Notes: generated from the sequence alone by a model not told the origin. A DNA stretch of 64,000 bases from Trinickia dabaoshanensis (GCF_002879885.1 NZ_PNYA01000034.1:18920-82919); one strand, 5' to 3'. Numbered from the stretch's first letter, positions 18,018 to 28,010 are shown. Program-made: numbers and translations.

Positions 18018-19202
18018 ATGCAATCGACGCAGAACCCGACGCAGTCGCTGATGTACATCACCAACCGGCCGGACATCGTCTTTACGCGCGGCGAAGGCTC
18101 GTGGCTCGTCGACAGCGAAGGCAAGCGCTACCTCGATTTCATTCAGGGCTGGGCCGTCAACTGCCTCGGGCACTGCCATCCGGCGATGATCGAGGCACTC
18201 GAAACGCAAGCGCGCCGACTGATCAACCCGTCGCCGGCGTTCTACAACGAGCCGATGGCCAACCTCGCCGCGCTGCTGACCGAACACAGCGTCTTCGACA
18301 AAGTCTTTTTCGCCAACAGCGGCGCGGAAGCGAACGAAGGCGCGATCAAGCTCGCGCGCAAATGGGGCAAGAAATTCAAGAACGGTGCGTACGAGATCAT
18401 CACGTTCGATCACAGCTTTCACGGCCGTACGCTCGCGACGATGTCCGCCAGCGGCAAACCGGGCTGGGACACGATCTACGCCCCGCAAGTGCCGGGCTTT
18501 CCGAAAGCCGAGCTGAACGATATCGCTTCGGTCGAGAAGCTCATCGGCGAAAAGACCGTCGCCGTCATGCTCGAGCCGATTCAAGGCGAAGGCGGCGTCA
18601 TTCCGGCCACGCCCGAGTTCATGCGCGAGTTGCGCGCATTGACGAAGCGCCATGGGCTGCTGCTGATCGTCGACGAAGTGCAAAGCGGCTGCGGCCGGGC
18701 CGGCACCCTCTTCGCCTACGAGCTCTCCGGCATCGAACCCGACATCATGACGCTCGGCAAAGGCATCGGCGGCGGGGTGCCGCTCGCAGCGCTGCTCTCG
18801 AAGGCCGACGTGGCCGTGTTCGAGGCGGGCGATCAAGGCGGCACGTATAACGGCAACCCGTTGATGACGGCGGTCGGATACGCGGTCATCAAGACGCTGA
18901 CGGCGCCGGGTTTCCTCGACGGCGTCCGGGCGCGCGGCGAGTACCTGCGCACGAAGCTGCTCGAGCTTTCGGCCGAGCGCGGCTTCGAGGGCGAGCGCGG
19001 CGAGGGCTTGCTGCGTGCGTTGCTGCTAGGCAAGGACATCGGTCCGCAAATCGTGGAGAAGGCACGCGACATGCAGCCCATGGGCCTGCTGCTGAACGCG
19101 GCGCGGCCGAACCTGCTGCGCTTCATGCCGGCGCTGAACGTCACGAACGAAGAAATCGATCAAATGATGGCCATGCTGCGCACCATCCTCGATTCGCTTT
19201 GA
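18018..19202 (+). CDS. argD: Acetylornithine aminotransferase family protein
   Basis: A 394-residue class-III PLP-dependent aminotransferase, expected to convert N-acetylornithine and 2-oxoglutarate in arginine metabolism. Signature elements are [52 protein letters not shown] and the PLP lysine in [19 protein letters not shown]. The ATG at 18018 gives [11 protein letters not shown]. Related subgroups (succinylornithine, ornithine or 4-aminobutyrate aminotransferases) share all these motifs, so the name is by closest appearance. Monocistronic: leader and terminator upstream, bidirectional terminator downstream. Confidence 0.85.
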   Translation: MQSTQNPTQSLMYITNRPDIVFTRGEGSWLVDSEGKRYLDFIQGWAVNCLGHCHPAMIEALETQARRLINPSPAFYNEPMANLAALLTEHSVFDKVFFANSGAEANEGAIKLARKWGKKFKNGAYEIITFDHSFHGRTLATMSASGKPGWDTIYAPQVPGFPKAELNDIASVEKLIGEKTVAVMLEPIQGEGGVIPATPEFMRELRALTKRHGLLLIVDEVQSGCGRAGTLFAYELSGIEPDIMTLGKGIGGGVPLAALLSKADVAVFEAGDQGGTYNGNPLMTAVGYAVIKTLTAPGFLDGVRARGEYLRTKLLELSAERGFEGERGEGLLRALLLGKDIGPQIVEKARDMQPMGLLLNAARPNLLRFMPALNVTNEEIDQMMAMLRTILDSL

Positions 19203-19250
19203 GGGGTGTAAGCGAGGCGCGGGGCGATCTTCGGACGCCTTGCCTGCGCA

Positions 19251-19289
19251 AAAAAGCCGCATGCGCGATCGACACGCATGCGGCTTTTT
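19251..19289. terminator. Bidirectional intrinsic terminator between argD and livK
   Basis: A ten-base-pair stem GCCGCATGCG/CGCATGCGGC with a nine-base loop, flanked by an A-run on the left and a T-run on the right, lies between two convergent genes and can stop transcription from either side. Confidence 0.85.
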
Positions 19290-19353
19290 ATTTCACCTCG
19301 GGCTTAGGCCTGGCCCGGGCCCTATGGACCCAAGCCGGCCTCATGCCCGCAGC

Positions 19354-20493
19354 TTACATCGAGACCTTGTTGATGAAGGTCCGCTTGCCTTCCTTGTAGC
19401 CGTAGATCGAGATGACGCCGTGCTTCAGGTCGCCCTTCGCATCGAACGTCGTCTGGCCGATCACGCCCTTGTAATCGGTCGCGGGCATCGCGGCGAGGAT
19501 CTTGGCCGGATCGACCGAGTTCGCACGCTTCATCGCGTCGACGATGATGTAGACGGCGTCGTAGGTGTAGGGCGAGTACAGCACCACGTCTTGCTCGTAG
19601 CGCTTCTTGTACTTCGCCGCGAACGCCGCGCCGCCTGCCATTTGGTCGAGACCGACGCCGGCTTGCGAGCAGACGATGTTGTCCGCCGCGTTGCCTGCCA
19701 GATCGGCGATGTTAGCCGTGCACACGCCGTCGCCCGCGAGGATCTTCGCGCGCAGGCCCAGTTGCTTTGCTTGCTTCGCGAACGGGCCGCCCGTCGCGTC
19801 CATCGCGCCGATCATGATCGCGTCGGGATTTTCGCCCTTGATCTTCGTCAGAATGGCGCGGAAGTCGACCGCCTTGTCGTTCGTCGCATCGTGCGACACG
19901 ACCGTCATGCCCGCCGCCTTCGCGGCCGTTTCGAATTGCTGCGACAGACCTTGGCCGTACGCCGTGGAGTCGTCGACGATCGCGATCTTCTTCACGTGCA
20001 GTTCCTTAGCCGCGTAGTTCGCGAGCGCGGGGCCTTGCTGAGCGTCGGTCGCGACGACACGATACGTCGTCTTGAAGCCTTGCTCCGTGTACTTCGGATT
20101 CGTTGCCGACGGCGAGATCTGCACGATGCCTGCGTCGCTGTAGATCTTCGATGCGGGGATCGACGTGCCCGACGTTTCGTGGCCGACGACGGCGACGACC
20201 TTGTCATCGACGAGCTTTTGCGCGACTTGCGTCGCTTGGCGCGGGTCGCCCGCGTCGTCTTGCGGATCGAGCTGGAGCGTGACCTTTTGACCACCGATCA
20301 CGAGGCCCTTCGCATTGATCTCTTCGATCGCGAGGCGGGCGCCGTTTTCGTTGTCCTTGCCTTGGTGAGCCGAGCCGCCCGTGAGCGGAGCGACGTGGCC
20401 GATCTTGACGGTCGTATCCGCGTAAGCGGCATTGGAAAGTGCAAACGAGAGCGCGGCTGCTGCAGCACAGCCGGTGAGAAGCGACTTAATCAC
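19354..20493 (-). CDS. livK: Branched-chain amino acid ABC transporter, substrate-binding protein
   Basis: A 379-residue periplasmic Leu/Ile/Val-binding protein. Signal peptide ends NAAYAD, followed by TTVKIGHVAPLTGGSAHQGK, typical of the LivJ/LivK family, and VAVVGHETSGTSIPASKIY in the ligand cleft region. The start is GTG at 20493 with AAGGGA upstream. It delivers hydrophobic amino acids to LivHM. It lies downstream of livF with a 119-base gap on the same strand and may be co-transcribed or have its own promoter. Confidence 0.93.
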   Translation of the reverse strand: MIKSLLTGCAAAAALSFALSNAAYADTTVKIGHVAPLTGGSAHQGKDNENGARLAIEEINAKGLVIGGQKVTLQLDPQDDAGDPRQATQVAQKLVDDKVVAVVGHETSGTSIPASKIYSDAGIVQISPSATNPKYTEQGFKTTYRVVATDAQQGPALANYAAKELHVKKIAIVDDSTAYGQGLSQQFETAAKAAGMTVVSHDATNDKAVDFRAILTKIKGENPDAIMIGAMDATGGPFAKQAKQLGLRAKILAGDGVCTANIADLAGNAADNIVCSQAGVGLDQMAGGAAFAAKYKKRYEQDVVLYSPYTYDAVYIIVDAMKRANSVDPAKILAAMPATDYKGVIGQTTFDAKGDLKHGVISIYGYKEGKRTFINKVSM

Positions 20494-20612
20494 TGTTTTA
20501 TTCCCTTGTTGGATCGGGTTTTGATGACACTACTGCGACTACTGCAACGACTGCGGGCCGTGGGCCCATTGACGGCGCCCGTGCGTCTCGCACGGGCGCG
20601 CGAGAGATGGCG

Positions 20613-21329
20613 TTACTCGCCGAGGTACGCGGCCCGCACCTTCGGATCGTCGAGCATTTGCTTGGCATCGCCCGACATCGTGACCATGCCGGAATCCATC
20701 ACGTAGCCGCGGTTAGCCGCTTGCAGCGCGAGGCGTGCATTCTGCTCCACGAGCAACACGGTCAAGCCTTCCTTCGAGATGTCGCGCACGACTTCGAAGA
20801 TCTTCTCGACCATGATCGGCGACAGACCCATCGACGGTTCGTCGAGCAACAAAAGCTTAGGACGGCTGATGATCGCGCGCGCCATCGCCAGCATCTGCTG
20901 TTCGCCGCCCGAGAGCGTACCGGCCAATTGCTTGGCCCGCTCCTTCAAGCGCGGGAAGTAGCCGAACATGCGCTCGACGTCCTTCTCGATGCCGTCGTTG
21001 TCGCTGCGCAGATAGGCACCCATCTGCATGTTTTCGAGGATCGACATGCGCGCGAAAATGCCGCGGCCTTCCGGCACCATCGCCAAGCCGCGCTTGAGCA
21101 ACTCATGCGCCGGCACGCCCTTGATCGACTGGCCCATATACTCGATGTCGCCGGCCGAATAGGGCTTCAGGCCCGTGATGGCCTTCATCGTCGTCGTCTT
21201 GCCCGCGCCGTTCGCGCCGATCAACGTGACCAGCTCGCCCTGCGCCACTTCCATGTCGACGCCCTTGACTGCCTGGATGCCGCCGTAATTGACCTGCAGG
21301 CCCTTGATTTTCAACATTGCCGTAGCCAT
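20613..21329 (-). CDS. livF: Branched-chain amino acid ABC transporter, ATP-binding protein LivF
   Basis: A 238-residue ABC ATPase with Walker A GANGAGKTTTMKAI, a LivF-type Q-loop region VPEGRGIFARMSILENMQMG, signature LSGGEQQMLAMARAI, and Walker B LLLLDEPSMGLSP. It energises the LivHM permease together with LivG. Its start ATG overlaps the livG stop by one base (TGATG), indicating translational coupling. Confidence 0.95.
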   Translation of the reverse strand: MATAMLKIKGLQVNYGGIQAVKGVDMEVAQGELVTLIGANGAGKTTTMKAITGLKPYSAGDIEYMGQSIKGVPAHELLKRGLAMVPEGRGIFARMSILENMQMGAYLRSDNDGIEKDVERMFGYFPRLKERAKQLAGTLSGGEQQMLAMARAIISRPKLLLLDEPSMGLSPIMVEKIFEVVRDISKEGLTVLLVEQNARLALQAANRGYVMDSGMVTMSGDAKQMLDDPKVRAAYLGE

Positions 21330-22105
21330 CAGTGGACCCCCGCGCCCAGATATGCCTCAATCACCTTCGGGTTCTTCTGCACGTCTTGCGGCAGACCTTC
21401 AGCGATCACCTTGCCGTAATCGAGCACCGTCATGCGATTGCACAGGTGCATCACGAGCTTCACGTCGTGTTCGATCAACAGAATCGTCTTGCCGTCGTCG
21501 CGAATCTTTTCCAGAAGACGCGTGAGTTCGACCTTCTCCGTCGCGTTCATCCCCGCCGCCGGCTCGTCGAGCGCAAGCAGCTTCGGATCGGTGGCCAGCG
21601 CGCGCGCGATTTCCAAGCGGCGTTGGTGGCCGTACGACAGGTTGCGCGCCGTGTAGTCGGCGTATTGCAGCACGCCCACGTACTCGAGCAGCTCGAGCGC
21701 GCGCTCCTTGATCTCGCGCTCTTCCTTACGCTCGGCCGGCGTTTGGAACACCGCGCCCAGCAGCCCGTGCTTGGTGCGCACGTGGCGCCCCACCATCACG
21801 TTCTCGAGCGCCGTCATGCCGCCGAACAAACGAATGTTTTGGAACGTACGCGCGATACCGGCTTGCGCCACTTGGTGCACGGCCGTCGGCGTGTAGTCCA
21901 GCCCGTCGAGCTTGAAATCGCCCGAATCGGGCGTGTACAGCCCCGTGATCACGTTGAAGAACGTGGTCTTGCCCGCGCCGTTCGGGCCGATCAAACCATA
22001 GATCGTACCTTCCTCGATTTGCAGACCCACGTCCGACAGCGCTTGCAGGCCGCCGAACCGCTTGTTCACGCCCTTGACGGACAAACGAATGCTTTTGTTG
22101 CTCAT
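21329..22105 (-). CDS. livG: Branched-chain amino acid ABC transporter, ATP-binding protein LivG
   Basis: A 258-residue ABC ATPase. Walker A is GPNGAGKTTFFNVITGLY, followed by the LivG-type GIARTFQNIRLFGGMTALEN, signature LSYGHQRRLEIARALA, Walker B LLALDEPAAGMN, and the switch histidine in LLIEHDVKLVMHL. The longer open frame to 22189 has no family sequence; ATG at 22105 (MSNKSIRLSV) is the sensible start. Lies between livM and livF in the usual order. Confidence 0.95.
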   Translation of the reverse strand: MSNKSIRLSVKGVNKRFGGLQALSDVGLQIEEGTIYGLIGPNGAGKTTFFNVITGLYTPDSGDFKLDGLDYTPTAVHQVAQAGIARTFQNIRLFGGMTALENVMVGRHVRTKHGLLGAVFQTPAERKEEREIKERALELLEYVGVLQYADYTARNLSYGHQRRLEIARALATDPKLLALDEPAAGMNATEKVELTRLLEKIRDDGKTILLIEHDVKLVMHLCNRMTVLDYGKVIAEGLPQDVQKNPKVIEAYLGAGVH

Positions 22106-22130
22106 AGATAGACTCCCGTTCCGTCGAGCG

Positions 22131-23300
22131 TTAAGCGCGCACCGGCTTCTTGGCGTTGCGCTTGGCCAGTTTCGCGATCTTGTCCTCATGCTTCGGCGCG
22201 GGCCACAGACCTTCCGAGCGGTAGAGCATGATCAGAACCATCGCCAGACCGTAGAGCAGCTGACGGATCACTTCCGTGTCGACGATCTGATGGCCGAACA
22301 TCCAATGTTGCAGCGGCCCCATCGTCGAGCGCAGGAATTCCGGGAAGATGGCCAGCAGCAGGGCACCCAGGATCACACCGGGGATGTGGCCCATGCCGCC
22401 GAGCACGACGCAGGCGAGCACCACGACCGATTCCCAGAACGTGAACGACTCGGGCGAGACGAACCCTTGGAAGCCGCCGAACATCGCACCCGAGAGGCCG
22501 CCGAACGACGCGCCCATCGCGAACGCGAGCAGCTTCACGTTACGCGTGTTGATACCCATCGCCTTCGCGGCGATTTCGTCTTCGCGAATCGCGGCCCAAG
22601 CACGGCCGATACGCGAATGCTGAAGGCGCGTACAGACCCAGATCACGAACAGCGAGCACAGCACGAAGAGGTAGTAGTACGAATAGACCGACGGGAATTC
22701 GAAACCGAACAACGTGTGCGTTTGCGCGAGGCTGAAGCCCGCCACGTGCACCGGGTCGACGCCGGTAATCCCTTGCGGTCCGTTCGTGATGTTGATCGGG
22801 CGGTCCAGGTTGTTCATGAAAATCCGCACGATTTCACCGAAACCGAGCGTCACGATCGCCAGGTAGTCGCCGCGCAAACGCAATGTAGGCGCACCGAGCA
22901 GCACGCCGAACAGCGCGGCCAAGCCCATCGCGATCGGCACGACCACGAAGTACGACAGGTGCAGACCGTTCGGCCAAATATGGCCGATCCATTCGAACTG
23001 CGTGGACAGGTGCGGCGAAGTGAGCAGCGCGGCCGTGTAGGCACCCACTGCGTAGAACGCGATGTAGCCCAAGTCGAGCAGGCCGGCGAAGCCGACCACG
23101 ACGTTCAGGCCCAGCGCCAGCATCACGTAGAGCATCGCGAAGTCGAGCACGCGAACCCAATAGTTGCCGCCGGCCGCGCCGATGATCATCGGCGCCGCAA
23201 TAACGAAGATAGCCGTGAGTACACCCACGACAAGCGTCTTCGTGGCATTTTTCTCGGGGATGAGCGTGGTGGACGGCTCGATCGGTTGAATTGAAGTCAT
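22131..23300 (-). CDS. livM: Branched-chain amino acid ABC transporter, permease LivM
   Basis: A 389-residue inner-membrane permease with about ten hydrophobic segments. LivM landmarks are ALGLNVVVGFAGLLDLGYIA, AYTAALLTSPHLS, LRLRGDYLAIVTLGFGEIVR and GGMGHIPGVILGALLL. It has a longer N-terminal tail than average and an additional lysine/alanine-rich C-terminal end. Start ATG at 23300 with AAGGAG upstream. Forms the membrane channel with LivH. Confidence 0.95.
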   Translation of the reverse strand: MTSIQPIEPSTTLIPEKNATKTLVVGVLTAIFVIAAPMIIGAAGGNYWVRVLDFAMLYVMLALGLNVVVGFAGLLDLGYIAFYAVGAYTAALLTSPHLSTQFEWIGHIWPNGLHLSYFVVVPIAMGLAALFGVLLGAPTLRLRGDYLAIVTLGFGEIVRIFMNNLDRPINITNGPQGITGVDPVHVAGFSLAQTHTLFGFEFPSVYSYYYLFVLCSLFVIWVCTRLQHSRIGRAWAAIREDEIAAKAMGINTRNVKLLAFAMGASFGGLSGAMFGGFQGFVSPESFTFWESVVVLACVVLGGMGHIPGVILGALLLAIFPEFLRSTMGPLQHWMFGHQIVDTEVIRQLLYGLAMVLIMLYRSEGLWPAPKHEDKIAKLAKRNAKKPVRA

Positions 23301-23318
23301 TTGCTTTGCTCCTTACCC

Positions 23319-24269
23319 TTACGCGCGGTCAGCCACACGTTCGCCGAGCAGACCCGACGGACGGAAGACCAAGACGATGATCAGCACGACGAAGGCGAAC
23401 ACGTCTTGATAGTTACTACCGAATACGCCGCCCGTGAGGTTGCCGATGTAGCCGGCACCGAGCTGTTCGATCAGGCCCAGCACCACGCCGCCGACCATGG
23501 CGCCGCCCAGGTTGCCGATGCCGCCGAGCACCGCTGCGGTAAACGCCTTCATGCCCGGAATGAAGCCCATATAGAAGTGAACGTTGCCGTATTCGGAGGC
23601 GATCATCACGCCGGCCAACGCGGCCAAGGCCGAGCCGATCATGAAGGTGGCCGAAATCACGAAGTTCGGGTTCACGCCCATCAGGCTCGCGACGTTCGGG
23701 TTCTCGGCGATGGCGCGCATCGCGCGGCCGAGCTTCGTCTTGTGCACGAGCAACAGCAGACCGCCCATCACGAGGAACGCGACGACGATGATCGTGATTT
23801 CAGTCATCGAGATCACCGCGCCGACGCTCGTGTCGGTCGCCTTGATGACGTTGAGCGGATCGGTCGAAATGAGCTGCGGGAACGGCAGCGGGTTGCGCGA
23901 CCAGATCATCATGGCCAGCGTTTCCAGCAGGATCGACACGCCGATGGCGGTGATCAGCGGGGCCAGGCGCGGCGCGCGGCGCAGCGGCCGGTACGCGGTA
24001 CGCTCGATCAGGTAACCGACGACCGCGCACACGGCGGCGGCGACGATGAGCCCGATGATGAGCGTCGGGATGTTGCCAAGCCCGGGGAAGTGGTTGTGCA
24101 GCACGTTGATGGTGGACAGCGCGACCATCGCACCGACCATCAGCACGTCGCCGTGAGCGAAGTTGATGATGCCCAAGATGCCGTACACCATCGTATAGCC
24201 CAGTGCGATGATCGCGTAAACGCTCCCAAGCACCAGACCGTTGAGGATCTGCTGGATGAAGATATCCAT
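23319..24269 (-). CDS. livH: Branched-chain amino acid ABC transporter, permease LivH
   Basis: A 316-residue inner-membrane permease, first gene of the liv operon. Landmarks: NGLVLGSVYAIIALGYTMVY, GILGIINFAHGDVLMVGA, the EAA-like loop LGRAMRAIAENPNVASLMGV, and GGIGNLGGAMVGGVVLGLIE. Start ATG at 24269 with AAGGAG. The promoter should lie in the AT-richer stretch at 24270-24440, which contains no gene. Confidence 0.95.
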   Translation of the reverse strand: MDIFIQQILNGLVLGSVYAIIALGYTMVYGILGIINFAHGDVLMVGAMVALSTINVLHNHFPGLGNIPTLIIGLIVAAAVCAVVGYLIERTAYRPLRRAPRLAPLITAIGVSILLETLAMMIWSRNPLPFPQLISTDPLNVIKATDTSVGAVISMTEITIIVVAFLVMGGLLLLVHKTKLGRAMRAIAENPNVASLMGVNPNFVISATFMIGSALAALAGVMIASEYGNVHFYMGFIPGMKAFTAAVLGGIGNLGGAMVGGVVLGLIEQLGAGYIGNLTGGVFGSNYQDVFAFVVLIIVLVFRPSGLLGERVADRA

Positions 24270-24440
24270 TTAAAGCTCCTTAGCCCGTGCGACTGGATCT
24301 TCGCTTCGCGCCGGTTGTAACCAGGGTCGGCGAAAACCGCAACGGCACTGCGGGTACTGATAAAAAAACCGGTAAGGGTCGGCCACCTCACAGCTACCGC
24401 TCGAAGCCGTGATTCGGCAGCAGACCGGTGGGGCGGATGC

Positions 24441-24471
24441 AAAAACGGCACCGTCGGGTATCCGGTGCCGT
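24441..24471 (-). terminator. Intrinsic terminator for the reverse-strand gene at 24492-25232
   Basis: Read on the reverse strand, ACGGCACCG pairs with CGGTGCCGT around a nine-base loop and is followed by a run of five T. It lies 20 bases after the stop of the upstream hypothetical gene and before the livH promoter region, separating the two transcription units. Confidence 0.8.
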
Positions 24472-24491
24472 CGCGTTGCCATGCTCCGTCA

Positions 24492-25232
24492 CTACACCTC
24501 CACGACGTCGAGAACCGCGCGGACGCTGTCCTTGAAGTCGTGAAGCGTAATGGCACCGTCTCGCGAATCGCCGCGGACGTCGAGGGTGATGAGGGCCATC
24601 CGCGCACTCGCGTGCGTGGGTGTCATCGCCATCAGCGTCTTGGGCGTCTCGATCGAGGCGGCACACTTTTTCGCGTCGAACGCCGCCAAAGCGGCCTCCG
24701 GCACCAGCGTGCTTGCGCGGGCTTCGCCATGCGGCGCGAAGTCAGCTTCTTGCCGCCGGCACGCGGGCGATGAACCTGCCTGCGAACCGGCGCGATACCG
24801 CCACGCATCGAGTGCGGACGGCATCCCCTTGCCGGCACGCACGCCGCCCGCAAGGATTGTTGCTCCGATTTCGAGTGCGGCCTGCGCTGCAGGCAACACA
24901 CTCAACGAAAATATTCCGCCATACCCGCGCGTGCTCATTCGAGCGCGCCCGGTGCGGGTGGGGAAAATCGCCGGCGCCGACGTGCGCGAAGGCACGAGCC
25001 GGTGCGAGCGAGCTGGCCGCGCGTGGTCGCTCAACCGCGACGCCGCCTGCTTTTTATTTTGTTTGTCCTGATCCAAAGGCGCAGGGCATGCCGCCATCCA
25101 TCCGGCTGGCCCCAAGGAGACGATAGCCGCCGTCTCGTTCGCCGGCCCCGCGACGGCCCTCGCCGCGACACCGATGCTCGCCTCGCCGCCCTTCGTGTTG
25201 CTCGTTGCGGCGTAAGCAAACTTGACTTGCAT
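24492..25232 (-). CDS. Hypothetical protein, family not recognised
   Basis: A 246-residue reading frame. Support is contextual: an ATG at 25232 with AGGAGA nine bases upstream, a promoter (25300-25327) about 70 bases further up, a terminator directly after the stop, and high GC at third positions. The product is Ala/Arg-rich with no clear domain. It begins MQVKFAYAATSNTKGGEAS, has a weakly hydrophobic middle (SLSVLPAAQAALEIGATILA) and ends with an acidic segment (DFKDSVRAVLDVVEV). No signal peptide or repeat is obvious. An opposite-strand frame (24550-25071) has one hydrophobic stretch but lacks matching signals. It may be a lineage-specific gene or partly eroded; no function is proposed. Confidence 0.45.
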   Translation of the reverse strand: MQVKFAYAATSNTKGGEASIGVAARAVAGPANETAAIVSLGPAGWMAACPAPLDQDKQNKKQAASRLSDHARPARSHRLVPSRTSAPAIFPTRTGRARMSTRGYGGIFSLSVLPAAQAALEIGATILAGGVRAGKGMPSALDAWRYRAGSQAGSSPACRRQEADFAPHGEARASTLVPEAALAAFDAKKCAASIETPKTLMAMTPTHASARMALITLDVRGDSRDGAITLHDFKDSVRAVLDVVEV

Positions 25233-25299
25233 TAACTAGGTCTCCTGCGCCTTACTCAATACCGATGCCAGAAGGCCCGGGGACCTTGAGGACGCGCGC

Positions 25300-25327
25300 A
25301 TTGTAACTCTAATTACCGAACGGCCAA
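25300..25327 (-). promoter_or_regulatory. Sigma-70-type promoter of the hypothetical gene
   Basis: On the reverse strand TTGGCC (25327-25322) is followed after 16 bases by TACAAT (25305-25300). The implied leader to the ATG at 25232 is about 60 bases. The rest of the 339-base gap up to ispH is AT-rich, with a run of seven T and a TTGCAA-centred repeat, and no gene. Confidence 0.5.
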
Positions 25328-25460
25328 TATGCTGAATCGCCAGGGTTTTCCTGCATTGCAACCTTTTTTTGAGACCCTTATTTGGTGAACGTCGCAACCT
25401 AGTTGCAACATTTCGGCATTTATTGGGAGCAACCTCTACCGGCGCGTTCTTGGGGCAAAT

Positions 25461-25491
25461 AAAAAAGCGCGCCCGAAAAGGCGCGCTTTTT
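25461..25491. terminator. Bidirectional intrinsic terminator downstream of ispH
   Basis: GCGCGCC and GGCGCGC form a seven-base-pair stem with a six-base loop, flanked by six A on the left and five T on the right. It lies 80 bases after the ispH stop and ends the fkpB-ispH operon. Confidence 0.85.
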
Positions 25492-25571
25492 CAATCGAAA
25501 CAGCCACCAAGGGAAAACCCCGAGCCGCGATATCGATGGAAACGATCGATCGGCTTGCGTCCCACCTTGCG

Positions 25572-26537
25572 TCAGGTCGACAAAGCAAGACCGCGCGGCA
25601 GCGGAAACGAGATGTTCTCCTCGATCCCTTCCAGCGCACGCACGTTGCGCACGCCGAGCTCGCGCAGCCGCGCGATCACGGCTTGGGCGAGCACCTCGGG
25701 GGCGGACGCGCCGGCCGTGACGCCGATACGCACCTTCCCCTCGACCCACGCGGGATCGATTTGATCCGGCGAGTCCACCATATAGGCGGGCACGCCCCGC
25801 TTTTCGGCGACTTCGCGCAGACGGTTCGAATTCGAGCTGTTCGGGCTGCCCACGACGATCACGACGTCGCACTGCGGCGCCATGAACTTGACCGCGTCTT
25901 GCCGGTTTTGCGTCGCATAGCAAATGTCTTGCTTCTTCGGCTCGCGAATCAGCGGGAAACGCGCCTTGAGGGCGGCGATGATATCGGCCGCGTCGTCGAC
26001 CGACAACGTCGTTTGCGTGACGAAAGCGATCCGCGCGGGATCGTCGACTTCGAGCGCGTTGACGTCGTCGATGCTTTCGACGAGATACATGCCCTCGCCG
26101 CACTGCCCCATCGTCCCCTCCACCTCGGGGTGACCCTTGTGACCGATCATGACGATGTCGAGACCCTCCTGCCGCATCTTCGCCACTTCTATATGAACCT
26201 TGGTGACGAGGGGACAGGTGGCGTCGTAAATGCGCAGCCCGCGCGCGTCGGCTTCCTCGCGCACCGCCTTCGATACGCCGTGGGCGCTGAAGATGACCGT
26301 GCTGCCCGCGGGCACTTCGTCGAGCAATTCGACGAAGACCGCACCCTTCTTGCGTAGATCCTCGACGACGTAGGCGTTATGGACGATCTCGTGCCGAACG
26401 TAGATCGGCGCGCCGAATAGTGTGATCGCGCGCTCGACGATCTCGATGGCGCGATCGACGCCCGCGCAAAAGCCGCGCGGCTGCGCGAGCAGAATTTCCG
26501 CCTCGGCTGCGGCGAGGGAGGTGTCCGTGAGGCTCAT
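25572..26537 (-). CDS. ispH: 4-hydroxy-3-methylbut-2-enyl diphosphate reductase
   Basis: A 321-residue 4Fe-4S enzyme, the last step of the MEP isoprenoid pathway, giving isopentenyl and dimethylallyl diphosphate. The three cluster cysteines are in [24 protein letters not shown] and [12 protein letters not shown]. Other motifs are [16 protein letters not shown] and [12 protein letters not shown], all substrate-contacting. It starts two bases after the fkpB stop, the same fkpB-ispH coupling seen in E. coli. Confidence 0.97.
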   Translation of the reverse strand: MSLTDTSLAAAEAEILLAQPRGFCAGVDRAIEIVERAITLFGAPIYVRHEIVHNAYVVEDLRKKGAVFVELLDEVPAGSTVIFSAHGVSKAVREEADARGLRIYDATCPLVTKVHIEVAKMRQEGLDIVMIGHKGHPEVEGTMGQCGEGMYLVESIDDVNALEVDDPARIAFVTQTTLSVDDAADIIAALKARFPLIREPKKQDICYATQNRQDAVKFMAPQCDVVIVVGSPNSSNSNRLREVAEKRGVPAYMVDSPDQIDPAWVEGKVRIGVTAGASAPEVLAQAVIARLRELGVRNVRALEGIEENISFPLPRGLALST

Positions 26538-26539
26538 GT

Positions 26540-26995
26540 CTACAGAATTCCGATGATTTGCACTTCGAACGTGAGCGCTTGGCCCGCGAGCGGGTGATTG
26601 AAATCGAACAGCGCCGAGGTTTCGCCGACCTCCTTGAGCACGCCCGCGTAGCGTCCGCCGCTCGGCGCGTTGAATTCGATCAGATCGCCCGGAGCAAAAT
26701 CCTCGCCCATCATGCCGTTTTCGCGCAGCGTCGCAAGCGACACGCGCTGGATCAAATCGGGGTTGCGCGGACCGAAGGCTTCGCCCTCACCTAGCCGGAA
26801 GGTCGAATGGTCGCCCGTCTTCATCCCCACGAGAATATCTTCGAGCGGCTCGGCCAACTGGCCCGCGCCGAGGAGCAGCGTAGCCGGTTTGTCGCCGAAC
26901 GTGTTCACGATGTCGCCGCCATCGGCCAGTGCAAGCCGGTAGTGAAGCGTGACATGCGAGCCGGCCTTCACTTCTGAAATATCGATGATGCTCAT
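26540..26995 (-). CDS. fkpB: FKBP-type peptidyl-prolyl isomerase
   Basis: A 151-residue SlyD/FkpB-type prolyl isomerase and chaperone. Features are [40 protein letters not shown] and the inserted-flap segment [15 protein letters not shown]; the His-rich metal tail of SlyD is absent, so FkpB (SlpA) fits better. ATG at 26995 gives [15 protein letters not shown]. Translationally linked to ispH. Confidence 0.9.
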   Translation of the reverse strand: MSIIDISEVKAGSHVTLHYRLALADGGDIVNTFGDKPATLLLGAGQLAEPLEDILVGMKTGDHSTFRLGEGEAFGPRNPDLIQRVSLATLRENGMMGEDFAPGDLIEFNAPSGGRYAGVLKEVGETSALFDFNHPLAGQALTFEVQIIGIL

Positions 26996-27197
26996 GCTGT
27001 GTAGCTCGTTGGGCAAACGTGAGTTGCGCGGCGCGCGCAAGGAGCGCCGGGACGGATCGCGCCCCTAGGGTGGCCGCCCCGCGGATGGCCGCCCCGCACA
27101 AAGCATCCATTGTAAGCCAGCTCGCGCCGGGCGAGATCGCGCCCTATGAGCGCGCCCGGCGCGAACCTCCCGCAACGCCGCTATTCGGAGACGCACA

Positions 27198-27935
27198 ATG
27201 CAAGATAGTTCCACCGTCGTACCGTTTCGAGCCCCGCCCGGCCGCGCGCAAGGCGGCAAGTGCCGCCCGCGCCCCGGCGCGGCGCGCGATATGCCGCGCG
27301 AGCGGCTCATCGACGTCGGCCCGGCCGCGCTCTCGGACACCGAACTGATCTCGATCTTCCTCTGCTCGGGGCTGCCGGGCCACGACGTGTTCGACGTCGC
27401 CCGTTCGCTGCTCGAGCGTTTCGGCTCGCTGCGCGCGATGCTCGACGCGACCCCGGCCGACTTTCGCGGGTTGCGCGGTATCGGCCCCGCCAAGACAGCC
27501 GTGCTGTTGGCCGTCATCGAGATGGCACGGCGCGCGCTCGCCGAGCGCGCCCGCGAGCGTCCGCTCGTCGATTCGACCGCCGCGGTGCAAGATTACGTCC
27601 GGCTGCTGATCGGCGCCCGGCCCCATGAAGTGTTCGTCTGCCTCTATTTAGATGCGCGGCACCGGCTGATCGATACCGAGGAAACGTCGCGCGGATCGCT
27701 CACCCGCCTGGCCGTCTATCCGCGCGAAATCGTGCGTCGGGCGCTGGAGGCGAACGCCGCGAGCCTGATCGTGGCGCATAATCACCCGTCGGGCGCGGTC
27801 AAACCGAGCGCGAGCGACCGGCAACTCACCCAGGTACTGCGCGATGCGCTCGCGCTGATCGACGTGCGGCTCGTCGATCATCTGGTGGTCGGACGCAACG
27901 ATATCTTTTCGTTCGCGCACGCCGGCTGGCTTTGA
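27198..27935 (+). CDS. radC: RadC family JAMM-domain protein
   Basis: A 245-residue protein with an N-terminal helix-hairpin-helix-like domain ([38 protein letters not shown]) and a C-terminal MPN/JAMM metalloprotease-like fold with [19 protein letters not shown], where the two His and the Asp bind zinc. Despite its historic name, RadC is not clearly a repair enzyme and its role is unknown. Divergent from the fkpB-ispH operon, with a 202-base gap between them. Confidence 0.93.
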   Translation: MQDSSTVVPFRAPPGRAQGGKCRPRPGAARDMPRERLIDVGPAALSDTELISIFLCSGLPGHDVFDVARSLLERFGSLRAMLDATPADFRGLRGIGPAKTAVLLAVIEMARRALAERARERPLVDSTAAVQDYVRLLIGARPHEVFVCLYLDARHRLIDTEETSRGSLTRLAVYPREIVRRALEANAASLIVAHNHPSGAVKPSASDRQLTQVLRDALALIDVRLVDHLVVGRNDIFSFAHAGWL

Positions 27936-27980
27936 TGGCGGGGCGCCGGCACGTTCGCCACAGATCGATGTAAATTCGGT

Positions 27981-28010
27981 TTGATTTTTCGGCGCTTTTT
28001 CTGCTAGAAT
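27981..28010 (+). promoter_or_regulatory. Promoter of the rpmB-rpmG operon
   Basis: TTGATT (27981-27986) and TAGAAT (28005-28010) are 18 bases apart, and the latter is preceded by TGC, giving an extended -10. Transcription from about 28017 would leave a leader of roughly 260 nucleotides before rpmB. That leader has no obvious reading frame with a ribosome site and holds several GC-rich inverted segments. Confidence 0.6.

Noticed and set aside
24550..25071. Forward frame with one hydrophobic segment opposite the hypothetical gene
   Set aside because: It has no ribosome site or promoter, while the reverse strand carries promoter, ribosome site and terminator in the right places.
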